The notes below the pieces were generated by a model. It had not been told where the DNA came from. It saw only the letters and a program-made list of their open reading frames with translations, and did no database searches. A stretch of DNA of 64,000 bases, from contig JAHBVY010000001.1 in assembly GCA_019637265.1 (NCBI GenBank), forward strand, positions 310,001 through 374,000, in the 5' to 3' direction. Positions 1 to 8,037 of this stretch are shown piece after piece (the stretch's first letter is position 1; each line of letters begins with the position of its first letter). The position numbers and the translations under genes are program-made. This DNA is from Polyangiaceae bacterium (GTDB lineage Bacteria > Myxococcota_A > Polyangia > Polyangiales > Polyangiaceae).

Positions 1-539
1 GCTCGGGTGGCGTGGGGAGCGTCGCGATCCAGTTGGCGCGGCACCTCGGCGCGAGCGAGGTCATCACCACCACCAGCACCCGCAACGTCGCGCTCTGCGA
101 GTCGCTCGGCGCCACGCGCGTCATCGACTACACCCAGGAAGACTACCGGGAGCTGTCGGGGCTCGACTTGGTGCTCGACGCGCTCGGTGGGGAGCACCAG
201 CGCGCGGCGCTGAGCATCCTGAGGCGCGGCGGCGCCGTGGCGTCCATCGTGGCGGGGATCCCGGAGGCGACCCAGGCGTATGGCCCGAACCTCGGCGTTC
301 TGGTGGCTGGCCTGAAGCTGCTGGCGTTCTCCCTGGGCGCGCGCCTGCGCGGCCGCCGCAGCGCCAACGTGATGCGGCGGAGCGATGGGGAGACGCTCTC
401 GCGGCTGTGTCAGCTGGCGGAGGAGGGCGTCCTCCGCCCGGTGATCGACCGCGAGTTCGCGCTCGCCGACATCGCCGCGGCGCACCGCTACGCCGAGACG
501 GGGCGCGCGCGCGGTAAAGTGGTCATCGCCGTGCGCTGA
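1..539 (+). CDS. Zinc-type alcohol dehydrogenase/quinone oxidoreductase (MDR family), 3' part
   Basis: The 5' end lies outside the window; the reading frame is open from base 3. The visible part opens with S-G-G-V-G-S-V-A-I-Q-L-A, the nucleotide-binding GGVG loop of the medium-chain dehydrogenase/reductase superfamily, followed by the beta-alpha-beta of the NAD(P)H-binding fold (GASEVITTTSTRN, then LVLDALGGEHQ) and the C-terminal catalytic-fold tail (PVIDREFALADIAAAHRYAETGRARGKVVIAVR). The ending 'AHRYAETGRARGKVVI' is typical of quinone-oxidoreductase-like (QOR, zinc-free) members that reduce quinones or enones with NADPH. The substrate cannot be told from this part. It converges on the ABC permease gene across a 175-base spacer. 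Confidence 0.85.
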   Translation, partial: SGGVGSVAIQLARHLGASEVITTTSTRNVALCESLGATRVIDYTQEDYRELSGLDLVLDALGGEHQRAALSILRRGGAVASIVAGIPEATQAYGPNLGVLVAGLKLLAFSLGARLRGRRSANVMRRSDGETLSRLCQLAEEGVLRPVIDREFALADIAAAHRYAETGRARGKVVIAVR

Positions 540-714
540 CAGCTCAGCTGACGAGCGCCTCGCAGCGCTCCCGCACGCCGACATCCCGGCGCCACGCAGC
601 GCACTGCCAAACCCCCAAAAAAACCAGGTCACTCCGACCGTCCACCGAGGTGCAGCGACAGACAGCTCGGCTGACGAACGCCCTCGCGAGTTGCGTTTGG
701 GATGACTGAGCGCT
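540..714. repeat. Convergent spacer with T/G-run repeat and two GCTGACGARCG motifs
   Basis: This spacer lies between converging genes. It holds a degenerate copy of the window's T-run/G-run spacer repeat at 593-623, read on the minus strand as seven T, five G, TTTGGCAGTGCGCTGCGTG. Copies of the motif GCTGACGARCG are at 547-557 and 670-680. No gene or convincing terminator hairpin was found. Confidence 0.5.
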
Positions 715-1824
715 CTAGAAGTCCAGCTTCTGGAAGCGCCAGTACGCGGTGCCGAGGCACGCCGCCATCCACAGGGTGGCGACCAGGAAGGGCTGAAACT
801 CCAAAATAGGCACGTTGAGCACCGCCGCTGACGCGGCGTCCTCCAGGCGGCCGAAGCCGGGGAAGGCGATCTTCGCGAAGTCACTCACCGCCTTCACGGT
901 GCTGAAGCTCTCCGCCAGCTCCCCGATCTCCCCGATGCGCTGCGTCCAGCCGACGAAGGTGTCGATGATGAAGTAGAACAGGTAGCCGATGATGATGGCG
1001 AAGGCGGTGCTGCGGGTGAACACGCCGATCCACGCGACCATCGAGTAGAGCAGCGCCGCCGAGAAGATGGTGAGCGGGATGCCGGCGAACAGCCGCCCGT
1101 GCCACACCCCCGTGCGGATCCCGACCCCCACGAAGACCAGCAAATACACCGCGAGCAAGAGCGCGCTGTAGAGCACCATCCCGCCCAAGAACTTCCCGAA
1201 GAACAGCTGCGCGCGGGAGATGGGCTTGCTCACCAAGACGTCCACCGCGCCCGCCGCGAGCATCCCAGGGAAGTACCCGGCGCAGCCCGCGATGAACAGC
1301 CACATGGAGAACTTGAAGAGCAGCCACACGGTCCAGTGCAGCCAAATCTCCACGCCCTTGTCCATCTCGCTGAGGCCCTTGGTGCGCTGGTCCACCACCT
1401 CTTGAGCGGCCTCGAGCTGGCTCGTCTGCAGGTCCTTCAGCTCGCGGCGCTTGTCGTCGATGGCGTTGTTCGCGGCGGTGAGCGCTTCGTCCCCCGGCGT
1501 CCCTGAACGAGCCAGCTCGGCGAAGCGCGCCTGCGCTGCTTCGTACTCCTCGCGCTTCCGGCGCAGGGCCTCGTCGTGCTTGAGCTCCTGGTGGACCAGC
1601 TCGCGGTACTTGGCGTCCCACAGGAAATCGAGGCCGAGGCCCGCCTCTTCGTCGCTGCCGAACGGCAGCGACATCACCTGCTTGCCCTCCGCGTTGTTCT
1701 TCACCTTGAAGCCGGCGAGGAAGCCGATGGCGGTGAGCACCAACACCCCCGCCAGGATGAAGAACACCACCTGCTGCTTGCTCTGGCGCCAGGTGTCTTC
1801 GACGATGGCCAAGAACGCGGTCAT
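715..1824 (-). CDS. ABC-2 type transporter permease with large coiled-coil extracytoplasmic domain
   Basis: This 369-residue membrane subunit of an exporter is encoded directly after its ATPase; the ATPase stop and this ATG share one base. A first membrane helix (about 19-39) is followed by a long charged alpha-helical segment (about 70-155, rich in E, K, R and A, likely coiled coil). At least five further hydrophobic helices come after about residue 163. The stretch VLVSKPISRAQLFFGKFLGG (about 197-215) is characteristic of ABC-2 permeases related to NatB/YhaP and gliding-associated exporters. The helical insert between the first two membrane segments should lie outside the cytoplasm. Substrate is unknown; lipid, ion or protein export are all possible. 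Confidence 0.85.
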   Translation of the reverse strand: MTAFLAIVEDTWRQSKQQVVFFILAGVLVLTAIGFLAGFKVKNNAEGKQVMSLPFGSDEEAGLGLDFLWDAKYRELVHQELKHDEALRRKREEYEAAQARFAELARSGTPGDEALTAANNAIDDKRRELKDLQTSQLEAAQEVVDQRTKGLSEMDKGVEIWLHWTVWLLFKFSMWLFIAGCAGYFPGMLAAGAVDVLVSKPISRAQLFFGKFLGGMVLYSALLLAVYLLVFVGVGIRTGVWHGRLFAGIPLTIFSAALLYSMVAWIGVFTRSTAFAIIIGYLFYFIIDTFVGWTQRIGEIGELAESFSTVKAVSDFAKIAFPGFGRLEDAASAAVLNVPILEFQPFLVATLWMAACLGTAYWRFQKLDF

Positions 1825-2774
1825 TAGCGGGTCCCTCCCACGCCCTGATCTTCCTGGGCGCTGATGACGTCGATGAACGCCTGCTCCAGGTTCGCGGTGC
1901 GCGGGCGAATCGCGAAGATGCTCACGCCGCCGCCGCGCAGGAGGTCGACCACCCGATCGACGTGGCTCGAGTCGGGCAGGGTGATCTCGAATCCGTTGGC
2001 GCCGCGCTCGATGTCACCGAGCTCCTCGAGCGGCGCGTTCACCGCGTCGACGAGCGGCCCCGTCTCGAATGCGACCACCAAGCTCCCTCGATCGACGCTC
2101 ACGGCGTTGCGGATCTCGTCCACGCTGCCCTGCTGCAGCACCTTGCCGTGGTGCATGATCGCGATTTGATCGCAGATCTGCTCGACCTCGAGCAAGAGGT
2201 GCGAGTTCATCAGCACCGTGGTGCCGTTCGCGCACAGCCCCTTGATGACCTCGCGGATCTGGTGGCGACCCACCGGATCCACGCCGTCCGTCGGCTCGTC
2301 CAAGATCACCAGCTCGGGCTTGCCCAGCATGGCCTGGGCGAGGCCCACGCGCTGGTTCATGCCCTTCGAGTAGCGGGAGATCTTGGTGTCCCCCCACTCC
2401 TTCATCCCCACCAGCTCGAGCTTCTCGTCCACCTCGCGCTCGAGCTCGGCGCCCTCCAGGCCCGACAGCTTGCCGAAGTAGCGGCACACGCCGCGCCCCG
2501 TGAGGTAAGCCGGGAAGCGGTGGCCCTCAGGTAGGTAGCCTACCTTACGACGTGCGTCCTTGGTGCCGATGTCGCGCCCCAGCAGCCAGGCGTGGCCGCT
2601 GGTGGGGGAGACGATGGAGAGCAGCGTCTTCACCAGGGTGCTCTTGCCCGCGCCGTTGGGCCCGAGCAGGCCGAAGGCGCAGCCTTGGGGCACCTTGAGA
2701 TCCAGCGCCTTCAGCGCTTGGACTTTCCCACGGTAAATCTTGGTGAGGGCCTTGGTCTCGACGGCGAGCGTCAT
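1824..2774 (-). CDS. ABC transporter ATP-binding protein
   Basis: This 316-residue ATPase partners the permease encoded immediately downstream. Walker A is GPNGAGKST (38-46), the signature is YSKGMNQRVG (about 135-144), Walker B is LVILDEPTDGVDP (155-167) and the switch His is in MNSHLL (His192). The 'YSKGMNQR' signature and the C-terminal extension of about 90 residues after the ATPase core are typical of ABC-2 exporter ATPases (CcmA/DrrA/NatA group). It is the first gene of a two-gene operon, with an 80-base gap to the iminopeptidase gene upstream. The nucleotide-binding assignment is certain; the cargo is not known. Confidence 0.93.
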   Translation of the reverse strand: MTLAVETKALTKIYRGKVQALKALDLKVPQGCAFGLLGPNGAGKSTLVKTLLSIVSPTSGHAWLLGRDIGTKDARRKVGYLPEGHRFPAYLTGRGVCRYFGKLSGLEGAELEREVDEKLELVGMKEWGDTKISRYSKGMNQRVGLAQAMLGKPELVILDEPTDGVDPVGRHQIREVIKGLCANGTTVLMNSHLLLEVEQICDQIAIMHHGKVLQQGSVDEIRNAVSVDRGSLVVAFETGPLVDAVNAPLEELGDIERGANGFEITLPDSSHVDRVVDLLRGGGVSIFAIRPRTANLEQAFIDVISAQEDQGVGGTR

Positions 2775-2853
2775 AAGCGTGCCGGTGCTACCAGATTATC
2801 GGCCGCCGCGCTGGCCAAAGTGCGGCGGCGCCTCGGCTGGCCACATTGCCGCT

Positions 2854-3813
2854 CTAGGGCCCGGCCGCGAAGCGATCGGTCGCGCGGACGAGGCGATCCG
2901 TGATGCCCGGCTCGAAGGCGGAGTGCCCGGCGTCCGGCACGATGTGCAGCGCCGCCTCCGGCCAGGCGCGGTGCAGCTCCCAGGCGGTTTCCGCTGGGCA
3001 AACCACGTCGTAGCGCCCCTGGACGATGACCGCCGGGATCCCCCGGAGCGCCGGCGTCCCCGCGATCAGCTGATTCGGGTGCTCGAAGAAGCCCCCGTTC
3101 ACGAAGTAGTGGCACTCGATGCGGGCGAAGGCGAGGCTGAACTCGTCCTCCGCCGAGTGCTCCACGTGCTCGGCGTCCACCAAGAGGAAGCTGGTGGAGC
3201 TCTCCCACACGCTCCAAGCGCGGGCCGCGCGCTGGCGCACGGCGTGATCCTCGCTGGTCAGGCGCCGGTAGTAGGCCTGCATCAGGTCGCCTCGCTCGGC
3301 CTCGGGGATCGGCGCGAGGAAGTGCTCGAACGCCTCCGGGAACAGGCGGCTGGCGCCCTCTTGATAGAACCAGGTGAGCTCCTTGGGGCGCAGCAGGAAG
3401 ATGCCGCGCAGCACCAGCTCGGTCACCACCTCGGGGTGCTGCTCGGCGTAGGCGAGGGCGAGGGTGCTGCCCCAGGAGCCGCCGAACACCTGCCAGCGCT
3501 CGATCCCGAGGTGCTGGCGGAGCCGCTCGATGTCCGCCACCAGCGCCCAGGTGGTGTTGTCCTCCAGGCAGGCGTGGGGGGTGCTCTTCCCGCAGCCCCG
3601 CTGATCGAACAGGACGATGCGGTAGCGCTCCGGGTCGAAGAAGCGGCGCTGACGCGGGTCGCTGGCGCCGCCTGGCCCACCGTGGAGGAACACCACCGGC
3701 TTACCCGCTGGGTTGCCTGACTGTTCGTAGTACAGGGTGTGCCGATCGCTCACGGGGAGCATCCCGTGGTCGTACGGTTCGATGGCGGGGTACAGGGGAC
3801 GGAGCTCGGACAC
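2854..3813 (-). CDS. pip: Proline iminopeptidase (S33 alpha/beta hydrolase)
   Basis: This cytoplasmic exopeptidase releases N-terminal proline from peptides. The protein of 319 residues has the oxyanion motif HGGPGG (about 44-49), DQRGCGKS, the nucleophile elbow GGSWGS (Ser about 113), the acid in GRYDVVCP and the catalytic His in DAGHSAFEPG near the C terminus. All are diagnostic for the proline iminopeptidase subfamily. A longer frame exists upstream, but the GTG at 3813 gives the usual N terminus (SELRPLYPAIEPYDHGML) and has a G-rich ribosome site a few bases before it. It is transcribed divergently from the lipoprotein gene at 4019. Confidence 0.92.
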   Translation of the reverse strand: MSELRPLYPAIEPYDHGMLPVSDRHTLYYEQSGNPAGKPVVFLHGGPGGASDPRQRRFFDPERYRIVLFDQRGCGKSTPHACLEDNTTWALVADIERLRQHLGIERWQVFGGSWGSTLALAYAEQHPEVVTELVLRGIFLLRPKELTWFYQEGASRLFPEAFEHFLAPIPEAERGDLMQAYYRRLTSEDHAVRQRAARAWSVWESSTSFLLVDAEHVEHSAEDEFSLAFARIECHYFVNGGFFEHPNQLIAGTPALRGIPAVIVQGRYDVVCPAETAWELHRAWPEAALHIVPDAGHSAFEPGITDRLVRATDRFAAGP

Positions 3814-4018
3814 GGTCCCCCGTATACCCGAAGTGCGCGAGCCGAGCACGCCCGCAGGATCTCATCAAGTGACGGGCATTTCGCTGAGCCGCGCGTGCTA
3901 TGAGCAGCGCGTGCTCCACCTCAGGCGAACGCGATCGCTCCCGGGAGACGGCCTCGCGCGTGGGGATCACCCGGTGACGCGTGGCTGCTCGAGGGGCCGA
4001 GCGGAGCCCGCGGCGGGG

Positions 4019-4798
4019 GTGAGCGTCCGCTCGAGTTGGGCCAGGCGGGGCTTGATTGGGCCCAGCTCGATCAGGCCCGGCTCGATCGGGCTCGGCTCGA
4101 TCGGGCTCGGCTTGGTGATGCTGGCGAGCGCCTGCAGCAAGGAGACACCGGATCCGACCTGCGACACGGAGCGTGAGCAGGCGCGAGCCGCGGCGCTGCG
4201 TGGGGAGGCCGAGCCCGCGCGGCGCTCCCTCGAGGCGGCGCGGGCCGCGTGTCCGGAGAAGCTCGCGTTCGATCTCGATCGCATCGAGGCGCAGATCGTT
4301 CGCCACGAACGGCGCGCGGAGGAGCTCGCCGCTCGTGAGAAATCGCGGGAGGTGGCGCGCGCGCCGCTCAGCGCCTTCGTTTCGTGGGTGGGGCGATCAC
4401 GAGCGAGTGACAAGCGCCTGCCGGGCGCGGAGTGCGCGGCGCGCGGAGAGCCAGGCTTCGGTTATTGCCGTGCGGAAATGGAGCTCAGCGGCGGGCTGAC
4501 GGCGACGGTGCACTACCTGAGCCGCGACGCCGCGGAGGTGTTCGGCTACCAGGCCCAGGTGGCGCTGCCGGTGACGTGCGCTGACTTGGGACCGAACCGC
4601 GTGGTGCGGCGCTGGTCTCAGGGCGGGGACGAGCTCAGCCACTGCGAGCTCACGGGGCCCGCGCTCAAAGGGCTCACCGCGCTGCTCCGGGTGACCCAGA
4701 CGGACGCGGGTGAGGCGACGAGCGTGGTGCGCGTCTTCTCGCGCGCCTACGCCGATCGCGATCCAGAGCTCACGGCGGCGCTCGGCGCCCGGCCCTGA
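4019..4798 (+). CDS. Predicted lipoprotein of unknown function
   Basis: The 259-residue product has a lipoprotein signal peptide ending in LVMLASAC, so it should be a lipid-anchored envelope protein. The mature N-terminal part is an Ala/Glu/Arg-rich helix (EREQARAAALRGEAEPARRSLEAARAACPEKLAFDLDRIEAQIVRHERRAEELAAREKS), probably coiled coil. A compact C-terminal domain contains three conserved-looking Cys (AECAARGEPGFGYC, VTCADL). I chose GTG 4019 because it gives the lipoprotein signal; the open frame runs further upstream but reads as non-coding. The hydrophobic core of the signal is built from tandem five-residue repeats (see repeat at 4051-4110). No family recognised. Confidence 0.6.
   Translation: MSVRSSWARRGLIGPSSIRPGSIGLGSIGLGLVMLASACSKETPDPTCDTEREQARAAALRGEAEPARRSLEAARAACPEKLAFDLDRIEAQIVRHERRAEELAAREKSREVARAPLSAFVSWVGRSRASDKRLPGAECAARGEPGFGYCRAEMELSGGLTATVHYLSRDAAEVFGYQAQVALPVTCADLGPNRVVRRWSQGGDELSHCELTGPALKGLTALLRVTQTDAGEATSVVRVFSRAYADRDPELTAALGARP
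4051..4110 (+). repeat. Four tandem 15-bp repeats encoding the signal-peptide core
   Basis: Four units of 15 bp are present. The last two are identical (CTCGATCGGGCTCGG) and the first two are diverged. The unit length is a multiple of three, so in frame they encode LIGPS-SIRPG-SIGLG-SIGLG, the hydrophobic core of the lipoprotein signal peptide. Slippage would change signal length without a frameshift. Confidence 0.85.
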
Positions 4799-4845
4799 GG
4801 TAGCGTGCGCTTGACCGCGCCGTGAGGCGCCACTACGCGGCCGCT

Positions 4846-5499
4846 GTGGGAGCACTGAGAGGCGCGCTGAGCTTCACCCGATTCTTCGTCCGCGGGGAGC
4901 TGCCGGACGACTTCCGCGAGCGAACCTTGCGCGCGATCAAGCTGCGCCGCTTCGAGCCCTTGACCCCGGAGGACGAGGAGAGCGAGCGCTCCGGGTGGTG
5001 CGTGATCGACCGCCTGTTCGACCTCGACTTCGACCACGAGAAGGTCTTCTACAACTCCTACTTGAACCTGGGTTTCCGTGTGGATAGCTGGCGCGTCCCC
5101 GCGGCGCTCCTGAAGGCGCAGCTCGCCGAGGCGGAGGAGGAGCTGCGGGTGAAGAAGGGGCTGAACCGCTTGGGGCGCGCGCAGAAGGCGGACCTCAAGC
5201 AGCGCATCACGGTGCGGCTCCGTCGCCGCACGCTGCCGAGCAGCCGGAGCTACGACGTGAGCTGGAACCTCGAGACCGGCGTGCTGCTGTTCTGGAGCCA
5301 CTCGAAGCGCCTGATCGAGGAGCTGACCGTCCAGTTCGAGAAGACCTTCTCGCTTCAGCTGGTCCCCGAGAGCCCGTTCATGGCGGCCGTCGAGTGCGGC
5401 CTCACCGACGAGCAGCTCTCGCGCTTGCGCGGGGTCGAGGAGACGGCGTTCTTCGCGCGGAGCGCTGGCTCGTCAGAGCTCCTGACGGAGCGCGGCTGA
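4846..5499 (+). CDS. RdgC-like recombination-associated protein (N-terminal/main part)
   Basis: The 217-residue protein resembles the RdgC family, a DNA-binding ring that restrains RecA-dependent recombination in E. coli. The clearest similarity is in the middle: a Lys/Leu-rich helix (KKGLNRLGRAQKADLKQRITVRLRRRTLP) followed by SYDVSWNLETGVLLFWSHSKRLIEELTVQFEKTFSLQLVPESP, matching the order in E. coli RdgC ([21 protein letters not shown], then WIDTVNGLI, then LPVVPL). It is shorter than E. coli RdgC (303 residues). The next gene starts inside its stop codon (TGATG). The start is uncertain: GTG 4846 is used here, but GTG 4822 or an unusual CTG at 4867 giving SFTRFFVRGELP are possible. Confidence 0.65.
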   Translation: MGALRGALSFTRFFVRGELPDDFRERTLRAIKLRRFEPLTPEDEESERSGWCVIDRLFDLDFDHEKVFYNSYLNLGFRVDSWRVPAALLKAQLAEAEEELRVKKGLNRLGRAQKADLKQRITVRLRRRTLPSSRSYDVSWNLETGVLLFWSHSKRLIEELTVQFEKTFSLQLVPESPFMAAVECGLTDEQLSRLRGVEETAFFARSAGSSELLTERG

Positions 5500-6080
5500 T
5501 GGAAGAGGTGATGCTCGACGTGGTCGAGGGGACGCGGTTCCTCGGCCCGGAGTTCTTGGTGTGGCTGTGGTTCCGCGGGGAAATGTATGGCACCGAGATC
5601 GAGGTGGAGGGCCACGGCGCGGTGGAGGTGTGGCTCGACGCGCAGCTGGTGTTCGAGTCTCAGCTGGACTCCACGGAGCGCATGACGCTGCGGGGCGCGA
5701 GCCCGAGCGGCTCGCCGGAGTCGCTCACGGCGATGCGTCAGGGCAAGCTGCCGGTGCGCGCGCGGGTGGCGCTGAATCACGGCAAGCTGAGCTACACCTT
5801 CGGCTTCGACGCCCAGCGCTTCGCCATCTCGAACTTGAAGATCCCGGCGGTGGTCGAGGAGGGGGAGGAGGTGTTCTACGAGCGGATGATGCTGGTGGAG
5901 CAGCTCGATCAGCTGCTCGGCGCGCTCTACGTGGAGTTCTTGATGCTGCGGATCAGCCCGGAGTGGGACGCGACCTTGGTCCCCGCGATCCAGCGCTGGG
6001 TCTCCGGCGAAGAAGCGCTCAGTGAAGCTGACTACAAGCGCGCCACCCGCCGCGCTCGCCAGGCAGCCACCAAAGCCTAG
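5499..6080 (+). CDS. Conserved protein translationally coupled to RdgC-like gene
   Basis: This 193-residue cytoplasmic protein starts at ATG 5499, which overlaps the stop of the RdgC-like gene by one base; the two are very likely made together. Features are GTRFLGPEFLVWLWFRGE near the N terminus, a beta-rich middle (GHGAVEVWLDAQLVFES, GKLSYTFGFDAQRFAISNLKIP) and a helical C-terminal half (EGEEVFYERMMLVEQLDQLLGALYVEFL). The 'EFLxWLWFR' stretch recalls a segment in some longer RdgC-related or phage exonuclease-associated proteins, so this may be the detached C-terminal half of a larger ancestral protein. That is inference; no catalytic motif is visible. Confidence 0.6.
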   Translation: MEEVMLDVVEGTRFLGPEFLVWLWFRGEMYGTEIEVEGHGAVEVWLDAQLVFESQLDSTERMTLRGASPSGSPESLTAMRQGKLPVRARVALNHGKLSYTFGFDAQRFAISNLKIPAVVEEGEEVFYERMMLVEQLDQLLGALYVEFLMLRISPEWDATLVPAIQRWVSGEEALSEADYKRATRRARQAATKA

Positions 6081-6161
6081 AGCTGTCGGATTCGTGGCGC
6101 CTCGGGCGCTACGGGGTGTCTCCCTCCCGAGCGGCCGCGGACCGGTGGACGAGGCCGCGCC

Positions 6162-6196
6162 ACGCACGGCCACGCCAAACCCAAAAAAAAGAGGCG
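6162..6196 (-). repeat. Degenerate T-run/G-run spacer repeat
   Basis: On the minus strand this reads eight T, GGG, TTTGGCGTGGCCGTGCGTG. It is a degenerate relative of the dispersed spacer repeat found throughout this window. It lies in the 236-base spacer before the phosphatase gene. Confidence 0.5.
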
Positions 6197-6316
6197 AGGA
6201 CGGCGCCAGGCAGTGAACGCCCTCTCGTCCAACCCCGCGCGTACGGATCAGCGGGCGCATACGAGCGACGCGCGTCGCCGCTTCCCTTGGGCTGGCGCGA
6301 CTGCCAAGATAGCCCG

Positions 6317-7069
6317 ATGGCCGGGCGTACCTTCGTCATCGGGGACATCCACGGCGACCTGCGGGCGCTGTTCAAGCTGCTCTCGTGCTTCCCCACCCTC
6401 GACCCGGGCGACACCTTGGTCTTCCTGGGCGACTACCTCGATCGCGGGCCCAGCTCGGCGCAGGTGGTGGACTACCTCCGGCGACTCCCGACCACGACGC
6501 CCGCCCGCGTCGTCACCCTGCGCGGCAACCACGAGGACGCGTGGCTCCGGGTGATCGACCGCGGCTGGGATGAGTTCGTGTTGCCACCTGGCAACGGGTG
6601 CTTCGCGGCGTATCGCTCGTTCGTGGGGGGACCGCCGCCGGTGGAGGGTGAGCTCCCGACGCCCGAGGAGCGCGCGTCGATGCTCACCGGCTCCTTCTTC
6701 CCGACGGACGTGGTGACCTGGCTGCGCTCGCTGCCGTATTGGTACGAAGACGAGCACGCCATCTACGTCCACGCCGGGCTGCCGCACGGGCCGAACGGCT
6801 TCATGCACCCGAGCGAGGTGCCCGCGCCCATCGCCCTGCTCTGGTGTCGCGACGAGGCGTTCTTCCGCGGCTACCGCGGCAAGCGCGTCGTCTTCGGGCA
6901 CACGCGCACGGAGTACCTGCCCCCGGAGCTGAGCGGCTACACCCCGGAGGATCCGACCGACCTGTGGGCGGGGCCCGCGGTGGTGGGCATCGACACCGGC
7001 TGCGGCAACGGCGGCTTCTTGACGGGCTTCGAGCTACCGGGGCAGCACGTCTACGAGTCGCGCGACTGA
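6317..7069 (+). CDS. PPP-family metallophosphatase (serine/threonine phosphatase type)
   Basis: The 250-residue protein has the full metal-binding signature of the PPP phosphoesterase superfamily: GDIHGDL (about 8-14), GDYLDRGP (about 35-42) and RGNHED (about 67-72), with later metal ligands in HAGLPHG and VVFGHTRTE. It should be a cytoplasmic, di-metal (Mn or Fe/Zn) phosphatase, acting on phosphoserine/threonine proteins or on diadenosine polyphosphates. Bacterial PrpA/PrpB-like and ApaH-like enzymes share this core and cannot be separated here. Start ATG 6317 gives MAGRTFVIGDIHGD, the expected N terminus; the open frame upstream is not coding-like. Confidence 0.9.
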   Translation: MAGRTFVIGDIHGDLRALFKLLSCFPTLDPGDTLVFLGDYLDRGPSSAQVVDYLRRLPTTTPARVVTLRGNHEDAWLRVIDRGWDEFVLPPGNGCFAAYRSFVGGPPPVEGELPTPEERASMLTGSFFPTDVVTWLRSLPYWYEDEHAIYVHAGLPHGPNGFMHPSEVPAPIALLWCRDEAFFRGYRGKRVVFGHTRTEYLPPELSGYTPEDPTDLWAGPAVVGIDTGCGNGGFLTGFELPGQHVYESRD

Positions 7070-7220
7070 GCGGGTGCGCGCCGCCTCACGCTGAGTTAGC
7101 TTCCGCGGCGCCAGCGCGGCGTCGTGCGGGCCTGGTGAGGCCCCCAGTCTACTGCGCGGGTCTCGGTCGGCGGCGCGCGGGCGCGCCGAAGTGAGGCAGC
7201 ACCGACGGCGCGGAGAGCCC

Positions 7221-7595
7221 ATGTACGACATCACCGACATCATCGCGCTCCTGTTCTTGATCTGGAACACGGTGCGCAAGCTCGACATCAGCAAGCAGAA
7301 GGCGGAAGATTTCCCGCAGGTGCCGGCGGCTGACTTCCAGCGCTGGCAGCGGATGGAGCTGTTCGCCTACAGCCTGGGCGCCTACGCGAGCTTCGCGAAG
7401 ATCGCGCTGAACCTCGGGTGGTTCTACGTGGCGGGGCGCTACCAGCTGGCGCCGCTGGTGGTGCAGGGGGTGGGGGCCGCGCTGTTCGTCGCTTGGGGCG
7501 TGGCCCTCATCGTCTCGTCGCTCCAGGGCACGCGCGGGCGTGCGTTGCGAGGCGACCTCGGGATCGTGCTCAAGTCGCGCCGCGAGCAGACGTAG
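7221..7595 (+). CDS. Small membrane protein of unknown function
   Basis: The 124-residue protein starts at ATG 7221 behind a good ribosome site (CGGAGAG, seven bases away). Hydrophobic segments are at about 4-20 (ITDIIALLFLIWNTV), 50-70 (YASFAKIALNLGWFYVAG) and 76-96 (APLVVQGVGAALFVAWGVALIVSSL), with an Arg/Lys-rich C-terminal tail. I do not recognise a family. It stands alone between the phosphatase gene and a 512-base spacer. Confidence 0.6.
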   Translation: MYDITDIIALLFLIWNTVRKLDISKQKAEDFPQVPAADFQRWQRMELFAYSLGAYASFAKIALNLGWFYVAGRYQLAPLVVQGVGAALFVAWGVALIVSSLQGTRGRALRGDLGIVLKSRREQT

Positions 7596-7626
7596 ATCGT
7601 CTCCAGGCCGTTCGAGGCCTCGCGGC

Positions 7627-7644
7627 TCGGTGCCGTCCAACCCC
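7627..7644 (-). repeat. Dispersed spacer 18-mer, 17/18 match
   Basis: On the plus strand this is TCGGTGCCGTCCAACCCC, one base different from the reverse complement of GGGGTTGGACGGCACCGC. Confidence 0.8.
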
Positions 7645-8037
7645 CGAAAGCGCCCGCTGCCGTTGGCCTCCCCCGGGATGGCGATTGCTGCACGAGGGGG
7701 TCTGGGTTTGCCACCGCGCATGTCGAGGCTCGGCGCGCTCGTAGACGGAGTGGTGCGCCCCGTATTCAACGCCGGGTGCTTCGTGAGGAAGAATGCCGGG
7801 ACGAGGGCGTAAGCACGAGCTACGGAGCAACCGATGCGCGGCGACCCCACCACCACCTTGGGTATCCTCGTGGCCGGCTTGATCGGCGTGGAGGCGGAGC
7901 ACCGGGTTCCCGGGGCTGCAGCGGAGCCGCTCGGGTGGCCGCTCGGCTCCGTCAGGATCGGCGGGGCCTCGAGCGCTCTGAACGACGACTCGTCAGGTGA
8001 GCTGTACGCGCCCTTCGCGCTGGAGCTGGGCTGACGT

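Noticed and set aside
593-623. T-run next to the spacer repeat taken as a Rho-independent terminator
   Set aside because: No stable stem precedes the T-run on the strand that would be transcribed, and in other copies the orientation does not follow gene direction.
3737-4018. Longer N terminus for the lipoprotein gene at 4019 (94 more codons)
   Set aside because: It would run across the divergent pip start and place the lipoprotein signal in the middle of the protein; GTG 4019 fits better.
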